Under the pieces are notes generated by a model, which saw only the letters and a program-made list of their open reading frames with translations, was not told where the DNA came from and searched no databases. Shown here one piece after another: positions 52,130 through 60,050 of a stretch of DNA of 64,000 nt. This DNA is from Solirubrobacterales bacterium (GTDB taxonomy: Bacteria > Actinomycetota > Thermoleophilia > Solirubrobacterales > Solirubrobacteraceae), in contig JAOPZS010000080.1 in the NCBI GenBank assembly GCA_025963965.1, forward strand, positions 16,790 through 80,789. Direction: 5' to 3'. Positions within the stretch are counted from its first letter, which is position 1, and each line of letters opens with the position of its first letter. The position numbers and the translations under genes were made by a program.

Positions 52130-52848
52130 CGCGCGCCCTTGGTCGAGGCTTTCGCGCCCTTGGAAGCGGGCAGCAGCGTCGTCGGCGTACCGGAGCGCCG
52201 CGCCCATTCCGAGCCGAGCGGCCCGCTCGGCAGCCATACCGCCAGGAACAGCGCGAACGCCGCGGTCGCAGCGAGCGCCGCTCCGCGCAGGCGCAGGCCG
52301 TCTCGCCATCCCGCCGCGGCTCGCGCGATCACGGCGAGCACGACGACGGCAAGGCAGAGCAGGCTGAGAACCATCAGCCACGTGCCTTTGACGTCGCTGC
52401 CCGTTCCGAAGCCGTGCAGCAGCGCGACCGGCCAGGAGGCGTAGGAGAGCCAGTGCACCGCCCGCCACGTCCGGTGCCCGACCCGCCGGCGCACGAGGCT
52501 CGTGATCGTCACGGCCACGAGCAGGTCGAAGGACACGGCGCCGAGGCCGAGCCAGAACGGCCGGTAGGAGCCGACGAACGGGACAAAGGCGTCGAGCAGC
52601 GCGATCGGGGCGAAGCTGTCGAGCACCGACGTGACGATGTGAAGAACCAGGAAGACCATCGTCAGAAGCGCGACGTTCCGGTGCAGACCGTCGATCACGA
52701 AGCGTGGCCATCGGGCTGTCGCGTAGCGCTGCACGTCGAGCACGCCGACGGCGACGGTGAGTGTCAGGAGGACCATCGCCACCGCTCCCGTGGAGCGGGT
52801 CAGATACCAGTAGGCGCTCGGTCCGGCCGTCGCCGGCAGCACGCTCAC
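52126..52848 (-). CDS. Ferric reductase-like heme-b transmembrane protein
   Basis: GLHRNVALLTMVFLVLHIVTSVLD; HRTWRAVHWLSYASWPVALLHGFGTGSD: His pairs in TM helices; GTGA overlap. Confidence 0.85.
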   Translation of the reverse strand: MSVLPATAGPSAYWYLTRSTGAVAMVLLTLTVAVGVLDVQRYATARWPRFVIDGLHRNVALLTMVFLVLHIVTSVLDSFAPIALLDAFVPFVGSYRPFWLGLGAVSFDLLVAVTITSLVRRRVGHRTWRAVHWLSYASWPVALLHGFGTGSDVKGTWLMVLSLLCLAVVVLAVIARAAAGWRDGLRLRGAALAATAAFALFLAVWLPSGPLGSEWARRSGTPTTLLPASKGAKASTKGAR

Positions 52849-53840
52849 GCCTCCACCGCCGGGGGCGGCGCGAGCTGCTCGGCGGGCCAGCCGGCGACGG
52901 TGTGCACCGTGCCGTCGAGCTCGACGAGACGCGCCGGCAGGCCGTGACGCTCGAGCCAGGCGATCGCCTCGCCGTCGCGCAGGATCGCCGTCGTGCTTGC
53001 GATGTTCGCATCGGTGCAGTCGGTCGCCGCGACGCTCACGGTGCGCCAGCGGGTCACCGCCGGGCGACCCGTGACGGGGTCGATGATGTGGTGCATCGTC
53101 TCGCCGCCCCGCCGCCAGCTCCTCGTTGTCGTACTCGACGTGGCGAGGCCGCCGTCCTCGATCGCGACGCGCTGACCCGGAGCCCGCGGACCGGCACGGT
53201 GGTCGTCGGTGACGTGAACCCGCCAGCCGCCGGACGGCGACCGGCCGGCTGCGGCGAGATCGCCGCCGAGGGCGACGAGCACGCCGTGCCCGGAGCTTGC
53301 GTGCACAGCCGCGGCGGCGCGATCTGCCGCCAGCGCTTTGGCGGTCGCACCGAGGTCGAGCTTCGCGCCGGCGGGGATCTGCACCGTTCCGCGCGTGCGG
53401 TCGACCTCGACGTCCCGCCACGCCGCGCGCCGTCTCGCCACGAGACGGGACGCGCTCGGGTGCTCCTCATCACCGCCGAGCACGTCGTCTCGATCGCGCT
53501 GGCGCTCGCGCACGAGCTCCCAGTCGCGGTCGTAGCCGGCCTGCTCGAGCGAGCGGCCAAGGCAGGGGTCGAGCGTCCCGTCGGTCAGCGCGGCGCCACG
53601 CAGCGCGATCTCGACGGCGTCGGCCATCAGGGGCGAGACCTCGACGGGTCGTCCCGCGCGGGCGTTGACGCTCGTCAGCTCGGAGTCGGCGCGAAACCGG
53701 CTGCAGACGCGGTCGAAGCGCTCGAGCGTCGCTCTCACGGCGAGGATCGCCGGCTCGAGCTGCCACGGCTCGGCGACCCGCACCACGGCGATGCTGCCGA
53801 GCGCGTGCCAGCGGGCGGTCGGCAGTCCCCTACCGGTCAT
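52845..53840 (-). CDS. apbE: FAD:protein FMN transferase
   Basis: RFDRVCSRFRADSELTSVNA; GTVQIPAGAKLDLGATAKALAADRA; GGDLAAAGRSPSGGWRVHV; HHIIDPVTGRPA. Confidence 0.95.
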   Translation of the reverse strand: MTGRGLPTARWHALGSIAVVRVAEPWQLEPAILAVRATLERFDRVCSRFRADSELTSVNARAGRPVEVSPLMADAVEIALRGAALTDGTLDPCLGRSLEQAGYDRDWELVRERQRDRDDVLGGDEEHPSASRLVARRRAAWRDVEVDRTRGTVQIPAGAKLDLGATAKALAADRAAAAVHASSGHGVLVALGGDLAAAGRSPSGGWRVHVTDDHRAGPRAPGQRVAIEDGGLATSSTTTRSWRRGGETMHHIIDPVTGRPAVTRWRTVSVAATDCTDANIASTTAILRDGEAIAWLERHGLPARLVELDGTVHTVAGWPAEQLAPPPAVEA

Positions 53841-54204
53841 CCCGGCGCACCGCCGGCCCCTGCACCGTCGGACGCCGGCCTCGCGATCCTCGCCGCAGGC
53901 GCCCGAGGAGCGAGCGGCGTCCGCTGCGAGCGCGGCGCTCGTGCAGCCGTTCGGCGCCGATCCAGCCGGCGCACCCGGCGAGCACCGCGAGCGCGGCGAC
54001 GGCGAGGATCGCGAGGCCGGGCGCGGCGATGAAGCCGAACAGCGCGAGACCCGTTCCGGCACCGAGATCGACCAGCAGCAGGCGTCGGCGGCGAACCCGC
54101 GCAGCGGCCACCCGCCGGGCGCGCAGCGAGGCGGTGCGCGCCTCGTAGAGCTGGTGCTCGGAGGCGGGCAGCTCACCGGTGTCGAGGGGAGCCTGGCGAC
54201 TCAC
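53830..54204 (-). CDS. Small basic membrane protein
   Basis: VSRQAPLDTGELPASEHQLYEARTASLRARR...LGLALFGF-type hydrophobic pair; 4-nt overlap upstream, 11-nt overlap with apbE. Confidence 0.65.
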   Translation of the reverse strand: MSRQAPLDTGELPASEHQLYEARTASLRARRVAAARVRRRRLLLVDLGAGTGLALFGFIAAPGLAILAVAALAVLAGCAGWIGAERLHERRARSGRRSLLGRLRRGSRGRRPTVQGPAVRRDDR

Positions 54205-54983
54205 GCCGGGAGCCTCCGCAACAGCGCTCTCGGCAGCATACGCACCGCGAGCATCACCCAACGAAGCGTACCGGGGGCCCACACGGTTCGTGAGCGGCGG
54301 TGCAGGCCGCGCACGGTCTGGCGCGCGACGGCCTCGGCGCTGGTCGCCAGCGGCGCCGCCGGCAGCCCCTCGGTCATGCGTGTGCGCACGAAGCCGGGCC
54401 GCACGACCATCACGCTCACCCCGCTCGGCGAGAGCTCGTCGTCGAGCGCCTGGGCGAGCGCGTCGAGGCCGGCCTTCGATGCGCAGTAGACGGCGTTCGA
54501 GGCGCGTGGGCGCTCGGCCGCGACGGATGACAGGACGACGATCGTGCCGTCGCCCTGCTCGCGCATCAGCCGCGCCGTCTCCATCAGCAGCGACGCGGCA
54601 CCGACGGTGTTGACGCGCAGCACCTCGATCGCCGCGGGGATGTCGTCGGGCAGCCCACCGCGTTCACCCAGCACGCCGATCGCGAGGATCGCTATGTCGA
54701 TCCGGCCGAGCATCTCGGCTGCGCTGCGCAGCGCGGCGCCGTGGCCGAAGGTGCGCGTCGCATCGAGCATCACCGTCTCCACGCGCTCGGCTCCACGCGT
54801 GCGCAGCGTCGCGCCGGAGCGGCTGAGCGCGGCCGCGTCACGGCCTGCGAGGACGATCTCGCGGGCGCCCTCGCCGACGAGCTCGGCGGCGATCGCGGTC
54901 CCGATCTCCGAGCTGCCGCCGATCACGAGCACGCGCAGCGGCTGCTGCCGCACGCCGGCGGCGGCCGGCCGGCGGCGGCTCAC
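54201..54983 (-). CDS. dprE2: SDR oxidoreductase, DprE2-like (decaprenylphosphoryl-2-keto-ribose reductase)
   Basis: LRVLVIGGSSEIGTAIAAELV; SSVAAERPRASNAVYCASKAGLDAL; coupled to a dprE1-like gene. Confidence 0.88.
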   Translation of the reverse strand: MSRRRPAAAGVRQQPLRVLVIGGSSEIGTAIAAELVGEGAREIVLAGRDAAALSRSGATLRTRGAERVETVMLDATRTFGHGAALRSAAEMLGRIDIAILAIGVLGERGGLPDDIPAAIEVLRVNTVGAASLLMETARLMREQGDGTIVVLSSVAAERPRASNAVYCASKAGLDALAQALDDELSPSGVSVMVVRPGFVRTRMTEGLPAAPLATSAEAVARQTVRGLHRRSRTVWAPGTLRWVMLAVRMLPRALLRRLPA

Positions 54984-56356
54984 CGGGTCAGCCCCAGCCG
55001 CCGCGACAGATCCGAGCGCAGGGTCTCGTGCGGGTCCACGCGCGCTCGGACCGCGAGGAACTGCGGCAGCGCCGGGTACATCCGAGCGAGCGTCTCGGAG
55101 CTCATCCGAGCGTCCTTCGCCAGGTACACCCGCCCACCGGAGGAGGCGACGAGCAGATCGGCGCGGTCCAGCGCGGCGGCCAGCCCGGGCGCGCGTGCGG
55201 GGATGTCGATCGCGAGCGTCCAGCCCTTCAGCGGAAACGAGAGCATGCCGCCGCTGCCCGGGCCGAGGCGCTTCAGCGTGGCGAGGTACATCGGCAGCCG
55301 CTGCGAGCGCAGCATCTCCAGCAGGCAGCGCAGTGTCCACTCCTCACCGTCCGGGACGGCGCACTGGTACTGCACGAGGCCCCGTCGCCCGTAGAGGCGG
55401 TTCCAGGCGCCGATCGCGTCGAGTGGGAACAGCGCAGCGTCGATCGCCAGTGGTCGTTCGCGCGCGCGGCGTGGGCTCGCAAGCCAGCGCATCCGGTTGT
55501 AGGCGCGGACGCTCGCGGGCCGCAGCAGACCGGAGGGGAGCCGCGCCGCGACGCCCGCCTGAGCCGGCTTGAGCTCGAGACGGCTCGACCCGGCCGGCTG
55601 CTCGCCTTCGCGCGAGCGGGTCACGACTGCGCGCCCGAAGCGCCGGCCGCGCCCCATCAGGTCCAGCCAGGCGATCGCGTGGCTGTGAGCATCGGCGTCG
55701 AGCAGCTCGATGGCCTCCTCGAGCGTGTCGACCTTGTCGGTGTCCGCCACCGCGATCGGACGCCGCAGCTCGATCGTGCGCAGTGTCGCGGCTGTGATCA
55801 CGCCGGTCAGCCCCATGCCGCCGAGCGTCGCCGCCCACAGCTCGGGCTGCTCGGACTCGGAGACCTCGATCTCGCCGTCGGCGGGGGTGCAGAGCGCGAA
55901 CGAGCGCAGCTGGCGCGCGATGCTCCCGGCACGCGGGTGGTTCTTGCCGTGCACGTCCGCCGCGATCGCGCCACCGACGGTGAGGTGCGCCGTGCCTGGC
56001 ACGACGGGCAGCGTCAGCCCACGCTGGGCGAGGGCCTCGAGCAGCTCCGCGAACGTCGTGCCGGCCCCGACCTCGATCTCGCCGGTGCGCGAGTCGAGCG
56101 CGGTGATGCCGGCCAGAGCGGTCATGTCGATTACCGTCCCGTCGCCGTTCTGCGCCGCGTCGCCGTAGCTGCGCCCGGCCCCGCGCGCGATCAGCCCGCG
56201 GGCGGGGGCCTCGCCGGCGAGCAGGGCGGCCACCTGCGAGGAGTCGCCGGGCCGCACGAGCGTGGCCGTGACCGGGCTCGTCCGGCCCCAGCCGCTGAGC
56301 ACGCCCTGGCGCTCATCGGGCTGCGGGGGCGCGTGCTTGGTGTCAACCGGCGACAT
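54980..56356 (-). CDS. dprE1: FAD-linked oxidase, DprE1-like (decaprenylphosphoryl-ribose 2'-oxidase)
   Basis: GLIARGAGRSYGDAAQNGDGTVIDMTAL; VGGAIAADVHGKNHPRAGS; GGRVYLAKDARMSSETLARMYP. Confidence 0.9.
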   Translation of the reverse strand: MSPVDTKHAPPQPDERQGVLSGWGRTSPVTATLVRPGDSSQVAALLAGEAPARGLIARGAGRSYGDAAQNGDGTVIDMTALAGITALDSRTGEIEVGAGTTFAELLEALAQRGLTLPVVPGTAHLTVGGAIAADVHGKNHPRAGSIARQLRSFALCTPADGEIEVSESEQPELWAATLGGMGLTGVITAATLRTIELRRPIAVADTDKVDTLEEAIELLDADAHSHAIAWLDLMGRGRRFGRAVVTRSREGEQPAGSSRLELKPAQAGVAARLPSGLLRPASVRAYNRMRWLASPRRARERPLAIDAALFPLDAIGAWNRLYGRRGLVQYQCAVPDGEEWTLRCLLEMLRSQRLPMYLATLKRLGPGSGGMLSFPLKGWTLAIDIPARAPGLAAALDRADLLVASSGGRVYLAKDARMSSETLARMYPALPQFLAVRARVDPHETLRSDLSRRLGLTR

Positions 56357-57314
56357 ACACCCCGGAGATGAACAGCGCCGCCCAGGCGGCGCTGACCGTC
56401 AGCAGGAACCGATCCGAGAAGACCGTCTCCTCGGGCGCTTCGCCGCCGCCCTGCTCGATCAGCAGGGCGTAGCGCAGCAGCCACAGCACGAACGGGATCA
56501 CGGTCAGCTCATACCAGGAGAGCCGCGCCTGGTGGGAGCGCTGGAAGGCCCAGAGGCAGTAGGCCGTCGTCGTGATCGTCGCCGAGAGACCGATGACGAA
56601 GCGCAGGTAGCGCTCGGAGTACTGGTTCAGCGAGGCGCGCGTCGGTGAGGAGCCGCCGGTGCGCAACTCTGCGTAGCGCTTGCCGGCGACCAGGAACAGG
56701 GCTCCGAAGGACGTCACGAGCAGGAACCAGCGCGAGACCGTGATGTCCGTCGCCACGCCCCCCGCCAGCGCCCGCAGGATGAAGCCGCACGAGATCGAGG
56801 CCATGTCGGCGACGGCGACGCTCCTCCACCACAGCGTGTAGCTACCCGTCAAGAGCAGGTACGCCAGGCCGACGCCGGCCAGCCACGGGCGCACCATCAG
56901 CGCGAGTCCGAGTCCGCCGGCGGCGAGCGCCACCGCCGCACCGACGGCGAGCGCCGGCGAGACGGCACCGGAGGCGATCGGCCTGTCGCGGCGGCGCGGG
57001 TGCAGACGATCCTCGTGGCGGTCGTGGAGATCGTTGAGCAGGTACGTGCAGCTCGACAGGGCGCAGAACGCGATGAACGTGACGGCGAGCCGCCCTGGGA
57101 CCTCGGGGCGCGTCAGGATCCCGGCGGCCCCGGGAGCGGCGAGCACGAGCAGGTTCTTGACCCATTGCTTGGGCCGGCACGCGCGCAGCAGCGCCCATGC
57201 CGTGGCGCGCGCGCCTCGGTGGACCCCCTCCGGGTCGAGGAGCTCGACCGCTTCGGCGGCGGGCATGGCTTGGTCCACCGGCGTTCCCACGTCTGAGGAC
57301 ATGGCATCACGCAT
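56343..57314 (-). CDS. UbiA-family decaprenyl-phosphate phosphoribosyltransferase-like
   Basis: LLRACRPKQWVKNLLVLAAPGAAG; CTYLLNDLHDRHEDRLHPRRRDRPIASG; next to dprE1/dprE2. Confidence 0.88.
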   Translation of the reverse strand: MRDAMSSDVGTPVDQAMPAAEAVELLDPEGVHRGARATAWALLRACRPKQWVKNLLVLAAPGAAGILTRPEVPGRLAVTFIAFCALSSCTYLLNDLHDRHEDRLHPRRRDRPIASGAVSPALAVGAAVALAAGGLGLALMVRPWLAGVGLAYLLLTGSYTLWWRSVAVADMASISCGFILRALAGGVATDITVSRWFLLVTSFGALFLVAGKRYAELRTGGSSPTRASLNQYSERYLRFVIGLSATITTTAYCLWAFQRSHQARLSWYELTVIPFVLWLLRYALLIEQGGGEAPEETVFSDRFLLTVSAAWAALFISGVYVAG

Positions 57315-57324
57315 AGCTCAGGTC

Positions 57325-57355
57325 AGCATACGCATCCGGTGAAAATGCTCTTACG
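57325..57355. promoter_or_regulatory. Copy 1 of shared motif CATCCGRTGARAAYGCTCTTWC
   Basis: CATCCGGTGAAAATGCTCTTAC at 57333-57354 between divergent UbiA-like (-) and 57405 (+); TATGCT on minus strand 16 nt from AAGAGC. Confidence 0.5.
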
Positions 57356-57404
57356 CAGGGCGTTTCGATCCGGCGCGGTGCCGAGCATCTGCCACGATGC
57401 GGCC

Positions 57405-58601
57405 ATGGACTCGGCGGCTGCCCACGGTCATGGGGGTGCCATCCCGCCACGGGTCCGCGTCGAGGTCGGCTCACCCGTCGCGGCCCGTCGGATCAGGCGC
57501 GTGCTCGCCACCGCGGCGCTGATCGTGCTGCTTCCCGCCGGGATCTCCTACGTAAGCGCCCTGTTCGGACCGTCCAACTCGACCGCCGGCATCCGCTCGG
57601 TCGAGTGGCTGCGCGACCATGGCGCTGCCGGGCTGGTGGCGAAGGTCGAGTCGATCTACTACTCGCTGACGGCGCCGGCCAAGGGCGGCCCGGCGCTGAA
57701 GGCGCTGCCTCGGGTCGGCCTCGGGTCGAGCCAGGCCCAGCGGGCGGCGCGAGAAGGCGCCGAAAAGACCGTCGTCAACCGCCCGCCGCGGATCGGAACG
57801 CTGACCCAGCCGGCGCTGCCCGGCGAGGGCGTCTGGAGCGGGACCCTTGAACACGAGAGCCGCAACGATCCGCCGCTGCTCGTGACGACCTTCCGCAGCG
57901 ACCCGGCCGAATACCCGCGCCTGGTCGCAGGCGTCGCCTGGATCAACACGTCGAACACGAGCGTGTCGCTGATCGCCGGTCGCCAGGAGCCGGCCGTGAA
58001 GCTCCCGTCCCGCGGTGCGATGGACGTCCCGTCGGCGAACCGCGAACAGCTGCTGGCCACGTTCAACAGCGGCTTCAAGCTGTCGGACTCCCACGGCGGC
58101 TGGGCGCTGAACGGCCACACCTACGCGCCGATGCGCGAAGGCCAGGCGACGTTCGTCCGCTACTCCGACGGCCATTACGACGTGGCCGCCTGGCACGGCG
58201 GCCCGAGCGTTCCCTCGAATGTCGTGTTCGCGCGTCAGAACCTGCCGCTGATCGTCAGCGGCTCGCAGTCCAGCTCGAAACTCTCCAACAGCTCCGAATG
58301 GGGAGCGACGGTCGGCAACGCCGTGCAGGTCTGGCGCTCGGGGATCGGCATCGACGCCCACGGCAACATCCTGTACGCGGCCGCCAACTACCAGACCGTC
58401 TCCAGCCTCGCGAAGATCCTCAGGCACGCCGGCGCCGTGCGCGCGATGGAGCTCGACATCAACTCCTACTGGATCAGCTTCAACACCTATGCCGCCGCCG
58501 GCGCCCTGCGCCCCGCGAAGCTGCTCTCGGAAACCGAACGTCCGGCGACCCGCTACCTGACGCCCGACGACCGCGACTTCTTCGCCGTCTACCGGCGCTG
58601 A
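57405..58601 (+). CDS. Phosphodiester glycosidase (NAGPA-domain) family protein, membrane anchored
   Basis: N-terminal TM; LATFNSGFKLSDSHGGWALNGHTYAPMREGQATFV; VRAMELDINSYWISFNTY. Confidence 0.85.
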   Translation: MDSAAAHGHGGAIPPRVRVEVGSPVAARRIRRVLATAALIVLLPAGISYVSALFGPSNSTAGIRSVEWLRDHGAAGLVAKVESIYYSLTAPAKGGPALKALPRVGLGSSQAQRAAREGAEKTVVNRPPRIGTLTQPALPGEGVWSGTLEHESRNDPPLLVTTFRSDPAEYPRLVAGVAWINTSNTSVSLIAGRQEPAVKLPSRGAMDVPSANREQLLATFNSGFKLSDSHGGWALNGHTYAPMREGQATFVRYSDGHYDVAAWHGGPSVPSNVVFARQNLPLIVSGSQSSSKLSNSSEWGATVGNAVQVWRSGIGIDAHGNILYAAANYQTVSSLAKILRHAGAVRAMELDINSYWISFNTYAAAGALRPAKLLSETERPATRYLTPDDRDFFAVYRR

Positions 58602-58693
58602 GCACCCACCCCGCGCGGCGCGCGGCACAGCCCCCGCCCGCCCGCCCGCGACGGCGCCCGCCCCACTCCGGCCCGCCGAAGCAACCACCCCCT

Positions 58694-58712
58694 CGGCCTG
58701 CGGCCGTTTTTT
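58694..58712 (+). terminator. Rho-independent terminator
   Basis: CGGCC-TGC-GGCCG-TTTTTT downstream of the 57405 CDS. Confidence 0.75.
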
Positions 58713-58725
58713 CCGCGAGGCCGGA

Positions 58726-58784
58726 GCGCCTTCTGTATGACACGACTGCCGCGCCAGCGGCACGGAGTGTCATCCAGAAGGCGC
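58726..58784. repeat. Long imperfect palindrome (27/28-nt arms, 4-nt loop)
   Basis: GCGCCTTCTGTATGACACGACTGCCGC-GCCA-GCGGCACGGAGTGTCATCCAGAAGGCGC; arms match apart from a few central positions. Confidence 0.85.
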
Positions 58785-58792
58785 GGAGGCCC

Positions 58793-59236
58793 CTAGGAGC
58801 CGCCCGAGACCACAGGTTCAGAGGGTTCTTCGGCCTGCGGAGCGGGTTCGGGGGCCGCGGGGGCGGGCGTTTCTTCAGCGGGCGCCGGTTCGGGCGTCGC
58901 CTGCGGAGCGGGCGCGGATTCGGCGGGGGGCTGAGTTTCGGCGGGCGTCGTTTCGGCCGGTTGGGGCGTCGCGTGTTCGGTGCTCGTCGTGGCCGGCTTG
59001 GGCGGCTGGGCAGGGGCCTTCAGCGGCTTGTGCTTGGCGTGTTTGCGCTTTGTGGCTGAGCTCGTCGCCTTGCGAGCGGCGTGGCCGGGGAAGGCGTTGG
59101 CCGCGACGTCGGTGAGGACCCCAGTGAGGACGGCGCTGCCGGCGATCAGCCAGCGGTTCGTGCGGCTGAGGCGGCGCAGCGCCGCGTCGCGGGTGCGGGG
59201 GGTGCGCGGGACGTCGTTGGGATGGATCGTCTTCAT
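58793..59236 (-). CDS. Membrane-anchored Pro/Ala/Glu-rich protein ending in VVSGGS
   Basis: TNRWLIAGSAVLTGVLTDVAANAFPGHAARKATSS, long low-complexity PA/PE linker, C-terminus PSEPVVSGGS*; starts 8 nt after the 59245 gene. Confidence 0.7.
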   Translation of the reverse strand: MKTIHPNDVPRTPRTRDAALRRLSRTNRWLIAGSAVLTGVLTDVAANAFPGHAARKATSSATKRKHAKHKPLKAPAQPPKPATTSTEHATPQPAETTPAETQPPAESAPAPQATPEPAPAEETPAPAAPEPAPQAEEPSEPVVSGGS

Positions 59237-59244
59237 CGCTCGTG

Positions 59245-59928
59245 TCAGTGATCGTGGAGTGAGTGATGGGAACCGACCCAGGCGCCGAAGTGGGGCATCA
59301 GCGCGAGCGCCAGGATCAGGCCGGCTCCGAGCGCGCCCGCCAGCGACAGGCCGCGTCCGGCGCTGCCGGGCATCCGCGCGGCAAGCGAATAACCGGCGAG
59401 CGCGATGCGCGATCCGCGAGCCGGCTGCTCCGCCGGTGAGCCGGAGGCGGCGGCGAGGATCTCGGCGCGCTCGGCACGGCCGGCGATCAACCCGCGTCGT
59501 AGCTCCGGAAGATGTCCGAGCACGTGCAGGGCCATCGCGGCGAGCCACACGAAGAACGCGACCTTGTGCAGCAGCAGCCAGGTCGAACGCGAGCTGGGGC
59601 CGAGCAGGAGAAGGACGACTCCGGTCGCGAACACGGCGAGCGTGCTGAGCACGACGAGCGGGCCGAGGACCCGCAGCGCCAGCGGCGGCGGGCCCTTGCG
59701 GAGATAGGCGGCGTCATGGGTGTAGTAGCGCGTGAAGCGATAGCCGGTGCTGGCCATCTTCAGGAGCACGGGCCCGACGAGCAGCAGGCCGAGGAAGAGG
59801 TGAAGCCAGGTGAGTTGGCCGATCCGCACGATCGTCACACCGAGCACGGCGAGCCCGAGCAGCAGCACCGCCCCGGTCTGGACGGTGAGACGCTCGTTGC
59901 CCTCGGTGCCGCCTGCGCGCAGTTGCAC
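59245..59928 (-). CDS. Cytochrome b561/ferric reductase-like heme-b membrane protein
   Basis: TM helices with His: LTWLHLFLGLLLVGPVLLK, WLLLHKVAFFVWLAAMALHVLGHL; His-rich tail HHSLHDH. Confidence 0.75.
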   Translation of the reverse strand: MQLRAGGTEGNERLTVQTGAVLLLGLAVLGVTIVRIGQLTWLHLFLGLLLVGPVLLKMASTGYRFTRYYTHDAAYLRKGPPPLALRVLGPLVVLSTLAVFATGVVLLLLGPSSRSTWLLLHKVAFFVWLAAMALHVLGHLPELRRGLIAGRAERAEILAAASGSPAEQPARGSRIALAGYSLAARMPGSAGRGLSLAGALGAGLILALALMPHFGAWVGSHHSLHDH

Positions 59929-59959
59929 ACCCTCAGTGTTCGACGCGGCGCTAAGACGT

Positions 59960-59989
59960 CCGTAACCATCCGATGAGAACGCTCTTTCA
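59960..59989. promoter_or_regulatory. Copy 2 of shared motif CATCCGRTGARAAYGCTCTTWC
   Basis: CATCCGATGAGAACGCTCTTTC at 59967-59988 between divergent 59928 (-) and 60051 (+). Confidence 0.5.
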
Positions 59990-60037
59990 ATTGATTCGCC
60001 CAGGGGCGGGGCTGCTGTCTCCGTGCGGAGGGGGCCG

Positions 60038-60050
60038 TATCCTGATCGCG
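60038..60050 (+). promoter_or_regulatory. Putative leaderless -10 (TATCCT-N7-ATG)
   Basis: TATCCTGATCGCG directly before ATG 60051; no SD. Confidence 0.4.

Noticed and set aside
53830-54204. Possible FMN-binding acceptor for ApbE
   Set aside because: No SGA[ST] motif; appears to be a small basic membrane protein.
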